6,240 bases of DNA from Planctomycetota bacterium (GCA_020425915.1 JAGQQZ010000462.1:1-6240), one strand, 5' to 3'; counted from the first letter of the stretch, positions 1 to 6,240 are shown. Notes: generated by a model from the letters alone, not told the origin. A program made the numbers and translations.

Positions 1-1
1 G

Positions 2-1186
2 GCCGGCGGCCTCCTGCGAACCGCGGTCGAGTCTGCCGAGCCACGGGCGGACGACGCGTTCGAGGTCGACGTCCGAGTCGTCGCGGCCCGGCGAGGGTTG
101 TTCGACGACGTCGTCCGCGACGTGCAGCGGGAGGTCTCGTTCGTCGTCGATCCGACCAGCGACAGTCCGTTGCGCGGCGTCGCGGACCGACTGGAGTCTT
201 GGGGCGTCGTCCCGTCCGAGCGGGCGGGCACCGTCGTCGACCGGCTGTCGGTCGCGACCGATGACGAGCGAGCGATCGCCTGCGTCGAGCGCTCCGCCGT
301 CCTGCTCGATGCCTCGACGCTCGAGGTCGACATCGTCGCGGCGGAGTTCGCGCCGGCGGGAGTGCGCGTCGCGCGGGCCGGCGATCGACTCCGCGTCGCG
401 TTGTGGAGTCGAGGGGAGGTCGGCGTGCTCGCCGACGCTCCGAGTCCGGGCTCCACGCTGTGGCTCGTGCTGCGCCCGACCGACGCGACGGCGCCGGACC
501 TCGCACTCGCGGTCTCGGTCGGCCGCGCGGCCGACCCGGATCTGCTCGACCTCGCCGCGGCGCACTTCCAGATCGAGGACAGCGTCGAACGGCGCGAGAT
601 CGAGACTTCGGCGTTCAGCGAACAGGATCGGCGTCGGACCGGGCTCGAGCTGGCGTGGGAGGGGTTGGCCGACGAAGCCTCGGCGCGGGCTGCCCTCGCC
701 ATGTTGGCGCCGTCTCCCGTGTCGATCGTCCACGACGTCTCCCTCGTCGCGGAGTCCCCGGCGATCACCGCGTGCGCGGGGCACGTCCGGGATTCGATCG
801 AGCCGGACTTCGACGACCCCGAGCGGACGCGTTGGTCGGTCGAGCGTGAGATCGTCGCGCTGATCGCGAGTCGCGTCGAGCAAGAGGAGTGCACGCCGGG
901 CGAGCCGGCGATGTTGTTGCGTCACTTCGGCGAGTTCGGACGGTTCCCGGCGGAATTGGCGCTCGCTGCGCGTCGCACCGGCACGGCGAACGAGTTCGCG
1001 AGCCGCGTCGTCGCCGAGAACTGGCGCGCGCTCGATGCGTCCGATCCGGCGTCGCGCGTTCGAGCGCTCGATTGGCTCGAGCATCGCGGGGCCGCGCCGC
1101 GCGGGTTCGATCCGTTCGGCTCCCGTGAGTCGCGGCGGACCGTCCTGCGCGCCGCCGAGGAAAGTCGTGCGGAGGTCGGACGATGA
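2..1186 (+). CDS. Hypothetical protein, 5'-truncated by the window edge; lysine- and tyrosine-free
   Basis: I do not recognise this protein. The frame is open from position 2 to a TGA at 1184-1186, giving 394 visible residues. The true start is probably outside the window. The first start-like codon, a TTG at 98, sits mid-domain with no convincing ribosome binding site, so I do not treat it as the start. No membrane segment or catalytic motif is visible. The first half alternates predicted strands and helices and is rich in Val, Asp, Arg and Ala. From about residue 190 it looks mostly helical, ending in a segment (about 343-394) with the pattern DPASRVRALDWLEHRG followed by DPFG and a charged helix. 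No Lys or Tyr occurs in the visible part, and Arg supplies nearly all the basic charge. The stop overlaps the start of the AsmA-like gene by four bases, which argues for one operon and a related, possibly envelope-linked, role. That link is inference. Existence of the gene is well supported by unbroken high-GC codon use; its function is not. Confidence 0.8.
   Translation, partial: AGGLLRTAVESAEPRADDAFEVDVRVVAARRGLFDDVVRDVQREVSFVVDPTSDSPLRGVADRLESWGVVPSERAGTVVDRLSVATDDERAIACVERSAVLLDASTLEVDIVAAEFAPAGVRVARAGDRLRVALWSRGEVGVLADAPSPGSTLWLVLRPTDATAPDLALAVSVGRAADPDLLDLAAAHFQIEDSVERREIETSAFSEQDRRRTGLELAWEGLADEASARAALAMLAPSPVSIVHDVSLVAESPAITACAGHVRDSIEPDFDDPERTRWSVEREIVALIASRVEQEECTPGEPAMLLRHFGEFGRFPAELALAARRTGTANEFASRVVAENWRALDASDPASRVRALDWLEHRGAAPRGFDPFGSRESRRTVLRAAEESRAEVGR
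1171..1176 (+). promoter_or_regulatory. Strong Shine-Dalgarno site for the AsmA-like gene
   Basis: GGAGGT lies six bases before the ATG at 1183, inside the last codons of the upstream gene. It matches the anti-Shine-Dalgarno consensus almost perfectly at ideal spacing. With the ATGA stop/start overlap at 1183-1186 it fixes the start of the large protein and points to coupled translation of the two genes. Confidence 0.85.
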
Positions 1187-4100
1187 CGGAGCCTTCGGCG
1201 ACTCCTAAGCCTCGGCGACGGCTGGTCCGCTGGTTGAAGCGCGGCGTGATGGTCGCGTTCGTGCTGGCCGTCGTCGTGCGGGTCACGCTGCCGCTGTGGT
1301 TGCCCGAGGCGCTCGCGGCCGCGTTGCGCGAATCGGGGATCCACGTCGCCTACGAGGACTTCGACCTCTCGCTGCTCGGGGGCGACGTCGAGTTCCGCCA
1401 TGTCGACGTCTCGCTCGCGGACCGCGGCGAGTTGGCACACGTCGAGTACGCTTGTGTGGACGTCGACGTCAGTGGGTTCCTGTTCCTCGAGGCACGCGTG
1501 CACCGGGTGGAACTCGATGGCCTCGACATCTCGCTGCACCGACGAGCGGACGGGTCGTGGGACCTGCCACGGCCGGCCGACGTGACGAACGGGGACGAGG
1601 TCGCAGAGGTGTCCGGAGGGTCGGAGACCGTGGAACCGTGGAGCCTCGCATCACCGATCCAACTGGACGCGCTGCGCGTCCAGCATGCCCGCGTGAACGT
1701 CCGCGACGAGCTGGCCGGCCGTGACTCGGTCGTCGAGCTGAACCTCCGGGTTTCGGACATCGGACACCCGAGTCGGCCCGCACTGGTTTCCATCCAGGTG
1801 ACGAGTCCCGACCTCGCCGATGCGGTGATCTTCGAGGGCACCGCCGACAGCTCGGAGCAGCGGGCGGAACTCGAACTCGAATTCGGAATGCGCGGGCAGT
1901 TCGGCGGGGCGATCGCCGCCGCGTGCGCCGAGATCGGCTTGTGGCGCGCCGAGCAGAGCCTGACGGCGGGCGCGAGCCTGCGCGTCGCGATCGACTCGGC
2001 GCGCGACCGACGACGCCTCGACGCGAGCTTGGTCGTCGATGCCGTCCATCTCGAAGTCGATCGGCGCGAAGCGGTCGAACGTGGTTCGGTCGCGGTCCAG
2101 GCGACCGTCGAACCGGAGCGGACGTCGGTCTCGGTCACGGATTGCAGTGCCGACGTCGACATGGCTTCGCTCGTCGAACCGCTGCGCGCACACGGCATCG
2201 TCGGCGTCGTCGACAAGGCGGCGCTCGCCGCATCCGCCGGGTTGGAGGTCCGGCGGGTCAACGACGGCATCGAGATGCGGGGCGCGGTCCGGGACGTGGC
2301 GCTGCGGTCGACGGAACCATGGTTCGAACTCGCGAGCGCGGAGTTCGATGTTGCGATCGAATCCGCGCGAACGACGGTTCGCCGGGTCGTCGTCGACGGA
2401 CTGGACGTGCCGCTGCGTCGGGGTGACGGCGGTGACGTCGCGGTCCTCGGCGTGCGCTCGATCGCGACCGCGGCCGAGGAAACGGTCGGTACCGCGGAGG
2501 CGATCGTGCAGCCCAGTCCGAAGTCCGGAGACGCCTTGTGTTTCGCGATCGACGAGTTCGCGATCCAGAACTCGCGCGTGCGGTGGCTGGATCCTCGGAT
2601 CGAAGGTGGTGAGGTCGCGGTGGGGATCTCGGCGTCGCTGCTCGGCTTGACTTGGGGCGGAGATGCCCCCGGGCACGCGGCGCTGACGCTCGCGTTCGAG
2701 AGCCCGAACATCGGTCGGATCGAGTTCGACGGTGGGCTCACGTCGCGGCCCGGACCGCTCGACGCCGATGCCGCCGTATCGGTCCGGGCCGATCGCCTCG
2801 ACCTCTCATCGCTCGCGCCTGTGCTGGGGGAGGACCTGGCGGGCTGGCAAGACGCTGCGTTCTCCCTCGCCGCAGCCGCCGGACTGCGTGGCGTCGACGA
2901 CTCGTTCGAGGTCGACGCGCGAATTCGCGATGTCGAGCTCTCACGCGGAGGCGCACCCGTCGCTCGCGTCGGCGGGATCCGCATCGGCAAGAGCCGGTTC
3001 GGTCGTGATCTCTCGATCGGCGAAGTCGCCGTCGGTTCGGCCCAGTGGTTCGGCGGCGAAGGTCGGAAGCTCGAGATCGACGCGACCGCTTCCGGGTTCG
3101 CCATGGGCGTGCCGACCGAGATCGGGCTCCAACTGGCGTGCGGTGGCGATCGCGCGGTACTCGATGGCGTGGCGACGGTCGACGGTGCGCGCGTCGACGC
3201 GAAGCTGCACGCGAGGTCGGATCTCTCGTCCACGGGTGCCGTCGCGTCCTTCCTGCCGCCCGATCGGTACCTGGCGTTCGAGTCGGCGGTCTTCGACGCC
3301 TCGTTCGAGCTGCGGGCCGATCGCAACGAGTCGGGCGGTCGGAGCGTCAGCCTGACGGCGCGTGATCTGTCGCTCGTGCCCGATGCGGCGAAGACGCCGT
3401 CACTGGCCGTACGCGAGGTCGTCGTCGATGTGCCACGGATCGACGACGAGTTGATCCACGTGCGGGAGTTCGCGATCTCCGGGATCGAAGTCGAGTCGGT
3501 GCTGAGCGACTCCGGGGCCGAGTTCGCCTCACTCGGGCGTCGCACGGGGGCGACCGAGTCGCCGTCGCCGGTCGCGGTGGCTCCGGTCCCGGTCGAGCCG
3601 GCCGCGGAACCGTCGACGCGATGGCCTCACGTCGACGTCGAACGAGTGTCGGTCGAACTCGCGCGATTCGCGCTCCGTGAGGGTGACGGACCGACGCTGG
3701 CGTTCCAGGGTTCGCTGCGCAACGACGCGCCGATCGTGGTTCTCGCCGAGGATCCCGAGTCGATCGATCCGTGGAACTTCGAACTGTTGCTCTCGGAGCA
3801 GGCCGCGCTCGACCGGCTGCGGCTCGGTTTGGAACTGGCGCCGTGGCAGCTGCAGCCGCGAGCAGCCGTCGAGTTCGAGGCCGACGGTCTTCGAGGCGCC
3901 GCGATCCAGGCCGCGATTCCGTCCGCCGTCGCGGGCCTCGATCTCTCGGGGATCGATGGCGGTTCGCTGAGGGCTGCCCTCGAGGCGCGGCTCGAAGTGC
4001 GGCGCCGGTCGCCGATCGATCTCGACCTGGGGCGCGGCTTCGGGGTCGAGGGCCAGCTTCGCGGGTTCGAGTACCGTGCGGTCGCCGATGGGGAAGTGCT

Positions 4101-5724
4101 GGCCGGAGTCGACTCCGTGTTCGTCGATGCTCCGCGGCTCGGCGGGCGCGGCGGCCAGCACGTCCGGGAGATCACGATCGACGGCGTCCGAGGACGAATC
4201 GAGCGAGACGCGGAAGGACTCCGTGTCCTGGGGATTCTCATCCCCGCGGGACAGCCGGCGGCGCCCGAGGTCGAGCAGGCTCCCGAAACCGTCCAGGTCG
4301 TCGAGGCGTCGACCGGCGGTGACACACCGACCGCTCCGCCGGCGAAGCCGCTGCGCGTCGATCGGTTCGAATTGCAGGGCGTGTCGTTCGAGTTCGAGGA
4401 CCGATCCTGCGATCCGGTCGTGCGACTGCCGATCGTCGATGCCTCGGTGTCCGTCACCGGATTCCGCAAGGGCGAGGAGAAGCCACCGCCGACCCGACTG
4501 TCGGTCTCGGTGCGCTGCGGGAAGGTCGAATTGCCGCAACGGACGAAGGCCTCTTCGGCGCTCGTCGGTCTGCTGAGTTCGGCCGGCGCAGCGCTGATCG
4601 GCTCGGGCGACAAGACCAAGACCGAGCAGCGGACGGCGCTCGAGGAGTTGGTCGTGGAGGGCTCGATCGTTCCGTCGCAGCCGCCGCGCGGCGAACTCGT
4701 CGCCGAAGTCGTCGGGTTCGAGCTGCTGACCGTCCGTGGCCTCGCGAAGCAGAGCGGCGTCGAGATCGGCGACGGCGTGCTCGACACGCGGGTCGAGGTC
4801 GAGTTCCAGGAGTCGGGACACACCGAGACGCGGACTTCGATCCGCTTCCAGGACCTCGTCATCGACGAGCCGCCCGGCGGCCCGATCTCGACCTACCTCA
4901 AGCTTCCGGCTCCGCTCCAATCGGTCGTGTTCGTGCTCAAGGACGAGGACGATCGAATCTCGATCCCGCTCGACGTCACGGTGGATTCGACCGGCGGCGT
5001 CTCGGCGGGCGCGATCGCGGGCGAGGCGGTCACGGCGCTCGGCCGCGTGATCGCGGACGCGATCGCGGCCTCGCCGTTCCGGGTGGCCGGCATGGCGACG
5101 GGGTTGTTCTCGTTCGGCAAGGAAGCGCCGGCTGCGCCGGCATCGGCCGTCGTCGAGTTCGCGCCGGGCGCAGCTCGGGTCCCCGCGGATGCCCTCGTGT
5201 CGTTGCGGGACCTCGTCGACATCGCTCTCGACGACGATGAGCTCCGGATCGTCCTTCAGCCCGTGCTCGGTCAGGCCGACCTCGATCGCGCTCGGACGTT
5301 GGCGATGCCAGGGGCTCCGGATCGGGCGGAGCTCGTGGACGCGCTGCGCCAGCGCAAGCGCGGATTGTGGCGTGACCGGGAGCGCGTCGCGTCGCGGGCC
5401 GAATCACTGCGAACGCTCGGCCGGGACTTCGAGACCGAGCGGGAGCAACTCCGTCGGCTCGATGCCGAACTCTCGGACTGCGAGACCGCGCTCGACGAGG
5501 CCTCCGCGCTCCTTCGCCCAGGCGCCGAGCGACGCGTCGAGCGTCGCGGCCGCCGTTTCGCGCTGGATCTGGCCGCGGCGCGGGCCGATGCGCTGCGCGA
5601 ACGCCTGGTGGAGCAGTTCGGCGACGACCTCGTGGGTCGGATCGAGACGCGTCGACCGCGACTGCCCGAAGCCGGTCTCACCCGCGGCGCGATCGCCGTG
5701 ACACTGCGCCGCACGGCGAAGTGA
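1183..5724 (+). CDS. Giant AsmA-like / DUF748-family inner-membrane-anchored periplasmic protein
   Basis: Complete 1513-residue protein; the ATG is set by GGAGGT six bases upstream. Residues 1-20 are basic (K9, R11-R13, R16, K19, R20). One hydrophobic segment follows at about 21-40, ending LPLWL, then the rest is predicted periplasmic: the usual AsmA-clan topology. Long runs of alternating hydrophobic/polar strands suggest an extended beta structure. Four divergent modules each carry an [IV]xxDG-like motif (D112-G113, D405-G406, S766-G767, D1000-G1001) and, 50-60 residues later, a motif like VDRFELQGVSFEFED (D162, D457, D818, D1060). The last copy, with EDRS at 1072-1075, is typical of DUF748. 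Low-complexity Pro/Ala/Glu linkers lie at about 787-815 and 1021-1056. The C-terminus has a DUF748-like block (about 1167-1325, including SPF at 1297-1299), then an OmpA-like first half (1323-1366), a charged helical insertion (about 1383-1445) and an OmpA-like second half (1456-1511). It is longer than I remember for most DUF748 proteins. AsmA-clan members such as TamB and YhdP are implicated in moving phospholipid to the outer membrane; the same role here is inference. Family assignment is from recalled motifs, not a search. Confidence 0.85.
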   Translation: MTEPSATPKPRRRLVRWLKRGVMVAFVLAVVVRVTLPLWLPEALAAALRESGIHVAYEDFDLSLLGGDVEFRHVDVSLADRGELAHVEYACVDVDVSGFLFLEARVHRVELDGLDISLHRRADGSWDLPRPADVTNGDEVAEVSGGSETVEPWSLASPIQLDALRVQHARVNVRDELAGRDSVVELNLRVSDIGHPSRPALVSIQVTSPDLADAVIFEGTADSSEQRAELELEFGMRGQFGGAIAAACAEIGLWRAEQSLTAGASLRVAIDSARDRRRLDASLVVDAVHLEVDRREAVERGSVAVQATVEPERTSVSVTDCSADVDMASLVEPLRAHGIVGVVDKAALAASAGLEVRRVNDGIEMRGAVRDVALRSTEPWFELASAEFDVAIESARTTVRRVVVDGLDVPLRRGDGGDVAVLGVRSIATAAEETVGTAEAIVQPSPKSGDALCFAIDEFAIQNSRVRWLDPRIEGGEVAVGISASLLGLTWGGDAPGHAALTLAFESPNIGRIEFDGGLTSRPGPLDADAAVSVRADRLDLSSLAPVLGEDLAGWQDAAFSLAAAAGLRGVDDSFEVDARIRDVELSRGGAPVARVGGIRIGKSRFGRDLSIGEVAVGSAQWFGGEGRKLEIDATASGFAMGVPTEIGLQLACGGDRAVLDGVATVDGARVDAKLHARSDLSSTGAVASFLPPDRYLAFESAVFDASFELRADRNESGGRSVSLTARDLSLVPDAAKTPSLAVREVVVDVPRIDDELIHVREFAISGIEVESVLSDSGAEFASLGRRTGATESPSPVAVAPVPVEPAAEPSTRWPHVDVERVSVELARFALREGDGPTLAFQGSLRNDAPIVVLAEDPESIDPWNFELLLSEQAALDRLRLGLELAPWQLQPRAAVEFEADGLRGAAIQAAIPSAVAGLDLSGIDGGSLRAALEARLEVRRRSPIDLDLGRGFGVEGQLRGFEYRAVADGEVLAGVDSVFVDAPRLGGRGGQHVREITIDGVRGRIERDAEGLRVLGILIPAGQPAAPEVEQAPETVQVVEASTGGDTPTAPPAKPLRVDRFELQGVSFEFEDRSCDPVVRLPIVDASVSVTGFRKGEEKPPPTRLSVSVRCGKVELPQRTKASSALVGLLSSAGAALIGSGDKTKTEQRTALEELVVEGSIVPSQPPRGELVAEVVGFELLTVRGLAKQSGVEIGDGVLDTRVEVEFQESGHTETRTSIRFQDLVIDEPPGGPISTYLKLPAPLQSVVFVLKDEDDRISIPLDVTVDSTGGVSAGAIAGEAVTALGRVIADAIAASPFRVAGMATGLFSFGKEAPAAPASAVVEFAPGAARVPADALVSLRDLVDIALDDDELRIVLQPVLGQADLDRARTLAMPGAPDRAELVDALRQRKRGLWRDRERVASRAESLRTLGRDFETEREQLRRLDAELSDCETALDEASALLRPGAERRVERRGRRFALDLAAARADALRERLVEQFGDDLVGRIETRRPRLPEAGLTRGAIAVTLRRTAK
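1243..1302 (+). other. N-terminal transmembrane anchor of the AsmA-like protein
   Basis: Residues 21-40 form a hydrophobic segment containing VMVAFVLAVVV and ending LPLWL. It is preceded by a cluster of Arg and Lys, so the positive-inside rule puts the N-terminus in the cytoplasm and the remaining ~1470 residues outside the inner membrane. R33 interrupts the segment, but the hydrophobic run is still long enough to span. No signal-peptidase or lipobox cleavage site is visible, so it is read as an uncleaved anchor. Confidence 0.75.
5146..5721 (+). other. C-terminal OmpA-like fold split by a charged helical insertion
   Basis: Residues 1322-1513. The first half begins VVEFAPGAARVPADAL, followed by a helix and the strand ELRIVLQPVLGQAD, resembling the start of OmpA C-terminal domains up to their GxTD motif. 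About 90 residues rich in Arg, Glu and Leu follow, with roughly heptad-spaced leucines at about 1383-1445, likely a helical hairpin or coiled coil. The second half then resumes with LAAARADALRERLVEQFG, like the OmpA helix LSxRRAxxVxxYL, and closes with the strand GAIAVTLRR. From memory, DUF748 proteins commonly end in such an interrupted OmpA-like region. The alignment was made by eye. Confidence 0.55.
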
Positions 5725-5755
5725 CCGCGTCGCGGCGCTGCCGGAGCGAAATGCG

Positions 5756-5785
5756 TGGCGAGATCGCACGGTCATCGCCTATGGT
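5756..5785 (+). promoter_or_regulatory. Weak sigma70-like promoter candidate for the NYN gene
   Basis: TATGGT at 5780-5785 resembles a -10 hexamer (TATAAT, 4 of 6). TGGCGA at 5756-5761 is a poor -35 (3 of 6) at 18-base spacing. A start about seven bases downstream of the -10 would leave a short leader that still contains the AAAGGA ribosome binding site. The position, in the only real intergenic gap of the window (84 bases), favours a promoter here. The sequence match alone is weak. Confidence 0.25.
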
Positions 5786-5792
5786 TCGCTCC

Positions 5793-5798
5793 AAAGGA
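5793..5798 (+). promoter_or_regulatory. Ribosome binding site supporting the GTG start of the NYN gene
   Basis: AAAGGA ends ten bases before the GTG at 5809. No ATG, GTG or TTG lies in the same frame between the preceding stop codon at 5722-5724 and this GTG. The nearby ATG at 5781 is in another frame that stops within about 30 codons. The GTG is therefore the only reasonable start. Confidence 0.55.
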
Positions 5799-5808
5799 CG
5801 CCATCGAC

Positions 5809-6240
5809 GTGAAAGACGAATTCGAAGTCACCAACATCGCGGTCTTCTTCGACCTCGAGAACGTCGTTCGTAGCAACGACAAGACGTTCAACGTCGAAGC
5901 CGTGCTGCAACGCTTGCTCGACAAGGGCAACGTCATCGTTCGCAAGGCCTACGCGGATTGGCAGCGCTTCTCGACCTACAAGCGCCCGTTCCACCAGGCG
6001 GCGATCGAGCTCATCGACATTCCGAGCAGCAAGGCGTCGGGCAAGAACAGCGCGGACATCAAGATGGTGGTCGACGCGCTCGAGCTCGCGTTCTCGAAGC
6101 CGCACATCGACACGTTCGCGTTGATCTCGGGTGACTCGGACTTCTCGCCGCTGGTCTCGAAGCTGCGCGAGCACGGCAAGTACGTCATCGGTGTCGGCGC
6201 GAAGGAGAGCTCGAGTTCGCTGCTGATCGACAACTGCGAC
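5809..6240 (+). CDS. NYN-domain (LabA/PIN-like) putative ribonuclease, 3'-truncated by the window edge
   Basis: 144 residues from a GTG start run off the right edge without a stop. The segment is nearly a whole NYN domain, the PIN/FLAP-nuclease-like fold of the LabA/DUF88 (COG1432) group, thought to cleave RNA using metal-binding acidic residues. The diagnostic motifs are in order: strand IAVFFDLENV (residues 10-19, with D15, E17 and N18), KAYADW (46-51), a GKNSADIKMVVDAL helix (78-91, with D83), the central strand and catalytic loop ALISGDSDFSPL (104-115, with D109 and D111), and YVIGVG (125-130). D15, D83, D109 and D111 are the expected metal ligands and all are present, so the enzyme appears active. 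Homologues often carry C-terminal OST-HTH/LOTUS RNA-binding domains, which would lie beyond the window if present. The gene has an 84-base spacer from the AsmA-like gene and 12 Lys in 144 residues, unlike its neighbours, so it is probably a separate, housekeeping-like unit. The RNA target is unknown. Confidence 0.92.
   Translation, partial: MKDEFEVTNIAVFFDLENVVRSNDKTFNVEAVLQRLLDKGNVIVRKAYADWQRFSTYKRPFHQAAIELIDIPSSKASGKNSADIKMVVDALELAFSKPHIDTFALISGDSDFSPLVSKLREHGKYVIGVGAKESSSSLLIDNCD

Noticed and set aside
98..100. TTG as the start codon of the first gene
   Set aside because: The reading frame continues open to the left edge with the same codon style, and the residues before the TTG look like ordinary protein (EVDVRVVAARRG). 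No ribosome binding site precedes it.
1350..3545. 731-codon open frame on the minus strand opposite the giant gene
   Set aside because: Its translation is Ser/Arg/Thr/Pro-rich with no domain pattern, as expected from reading GC-rich sense codons in reverse. The sense frame has clear family motifs along the same stretch.
3529..4920. Long minus-strand open frames (463 and 411 codons) opposite the C-terminal half
   Set aside because: Two overlapping antisense frames with Arg/Asp-rich or Ser/Arg-rich composition are typical shadows of a gene with G/C at third positions. No start context or motif supports them.
5706..5738. Inverted repeat GCGCCGC / GCGGCGC around the stop codon of the giant gene, as a terminator
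   Set aside because: A seven-base stem with a 19-base loop and no following T-run is easily produced by chance at this G+C. It is not convincing as an intrinsic terminator.
5781..5783. ATG upstream of the NYN gene as an alternative start
   Set aside because: It is in a different frame and reaches a TAG about 30 codons later. The NYN frame itself offers only the GTG at 5809.
5779..6174. 131-codon minus-strand open frame opposite the NYN gene
   Set aside because: The plus-strand frame encodes textbook NYN motifs with intact acidic residues, and the antisense product has no recognisable features.
1..6240. Defence system, mobile element, CRISPR array or RNA gene
   Set aside because: No direct DNA repeats with spacers, transposase motifs, terminal inverted repeats or tRNA/rRNA-like sequence were seen. 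The only nuclease-like gene is of the widespread NYN type and has no obvious system partner here.

Overview
The window is a GC-rich stretch, roughly two thirds G+C by eye, from a bacterium that is most likely diderm (Gram-negative type). It is almost fully coding, all on the + strand. The diderm inference rests mainly on the central gene, a very large AsmA-like/DUF748-type envelope protein. The heavy use of GAC, GTC, TCG and CGC codons and the near absence of lysine in the first two genes suit a high-GC lineage such as Planctomycetota or Myxococcota. Nothing here fixes the phylum.

Layout: (1) Positions 2-1186 hold the 3' part of an unrecognised gene that is already open at the left edge. The visible 394 residues contain no lysine and no tyrosine. 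(2) Positions 1183-5724 hold a complete 1513-residue protein with one N-terminal membrane anchor, a long periplasmic part built from at least four divergent copies of one module, two low-complexity linkers, and a C-terminal OmpA-like half-domain pair split by a charged helical insertion. Its start codon overlaps the stop of gene 1 (ATGA) behind a strong GGAGGT site, so the two are almost certainly co-transcribed and translationally coupled. (3) Positions 5725-5808 are a short intergenic gap with a weak promoter-like sequence and a ribosome binding site. (4) Positions 5809-6240 hold the 5' part of a gene for a NYN-domain (LabA/PIN-like) putative ribonuclease, cut by the right edge.

Genes 1 and 2 look like one unit with a role in the cell envelope. 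AsmA-clan proteins are anchored in the inner membrane, and several move lipids toward the outer membrane or affect outer-membrane assembly. The job of gene 1 is unknown. The NYN gene looks like a separate unit: it has its own spacer and a very different amino-acid composition, about 8% lysine. I see no RNA genes, mobile elements, CRISPR arrays or defence cassette. The most unusual material is the repeat architecture and split C-terminal domain of the giant protein, and its coupling to a lysine-free partner of unknown function.
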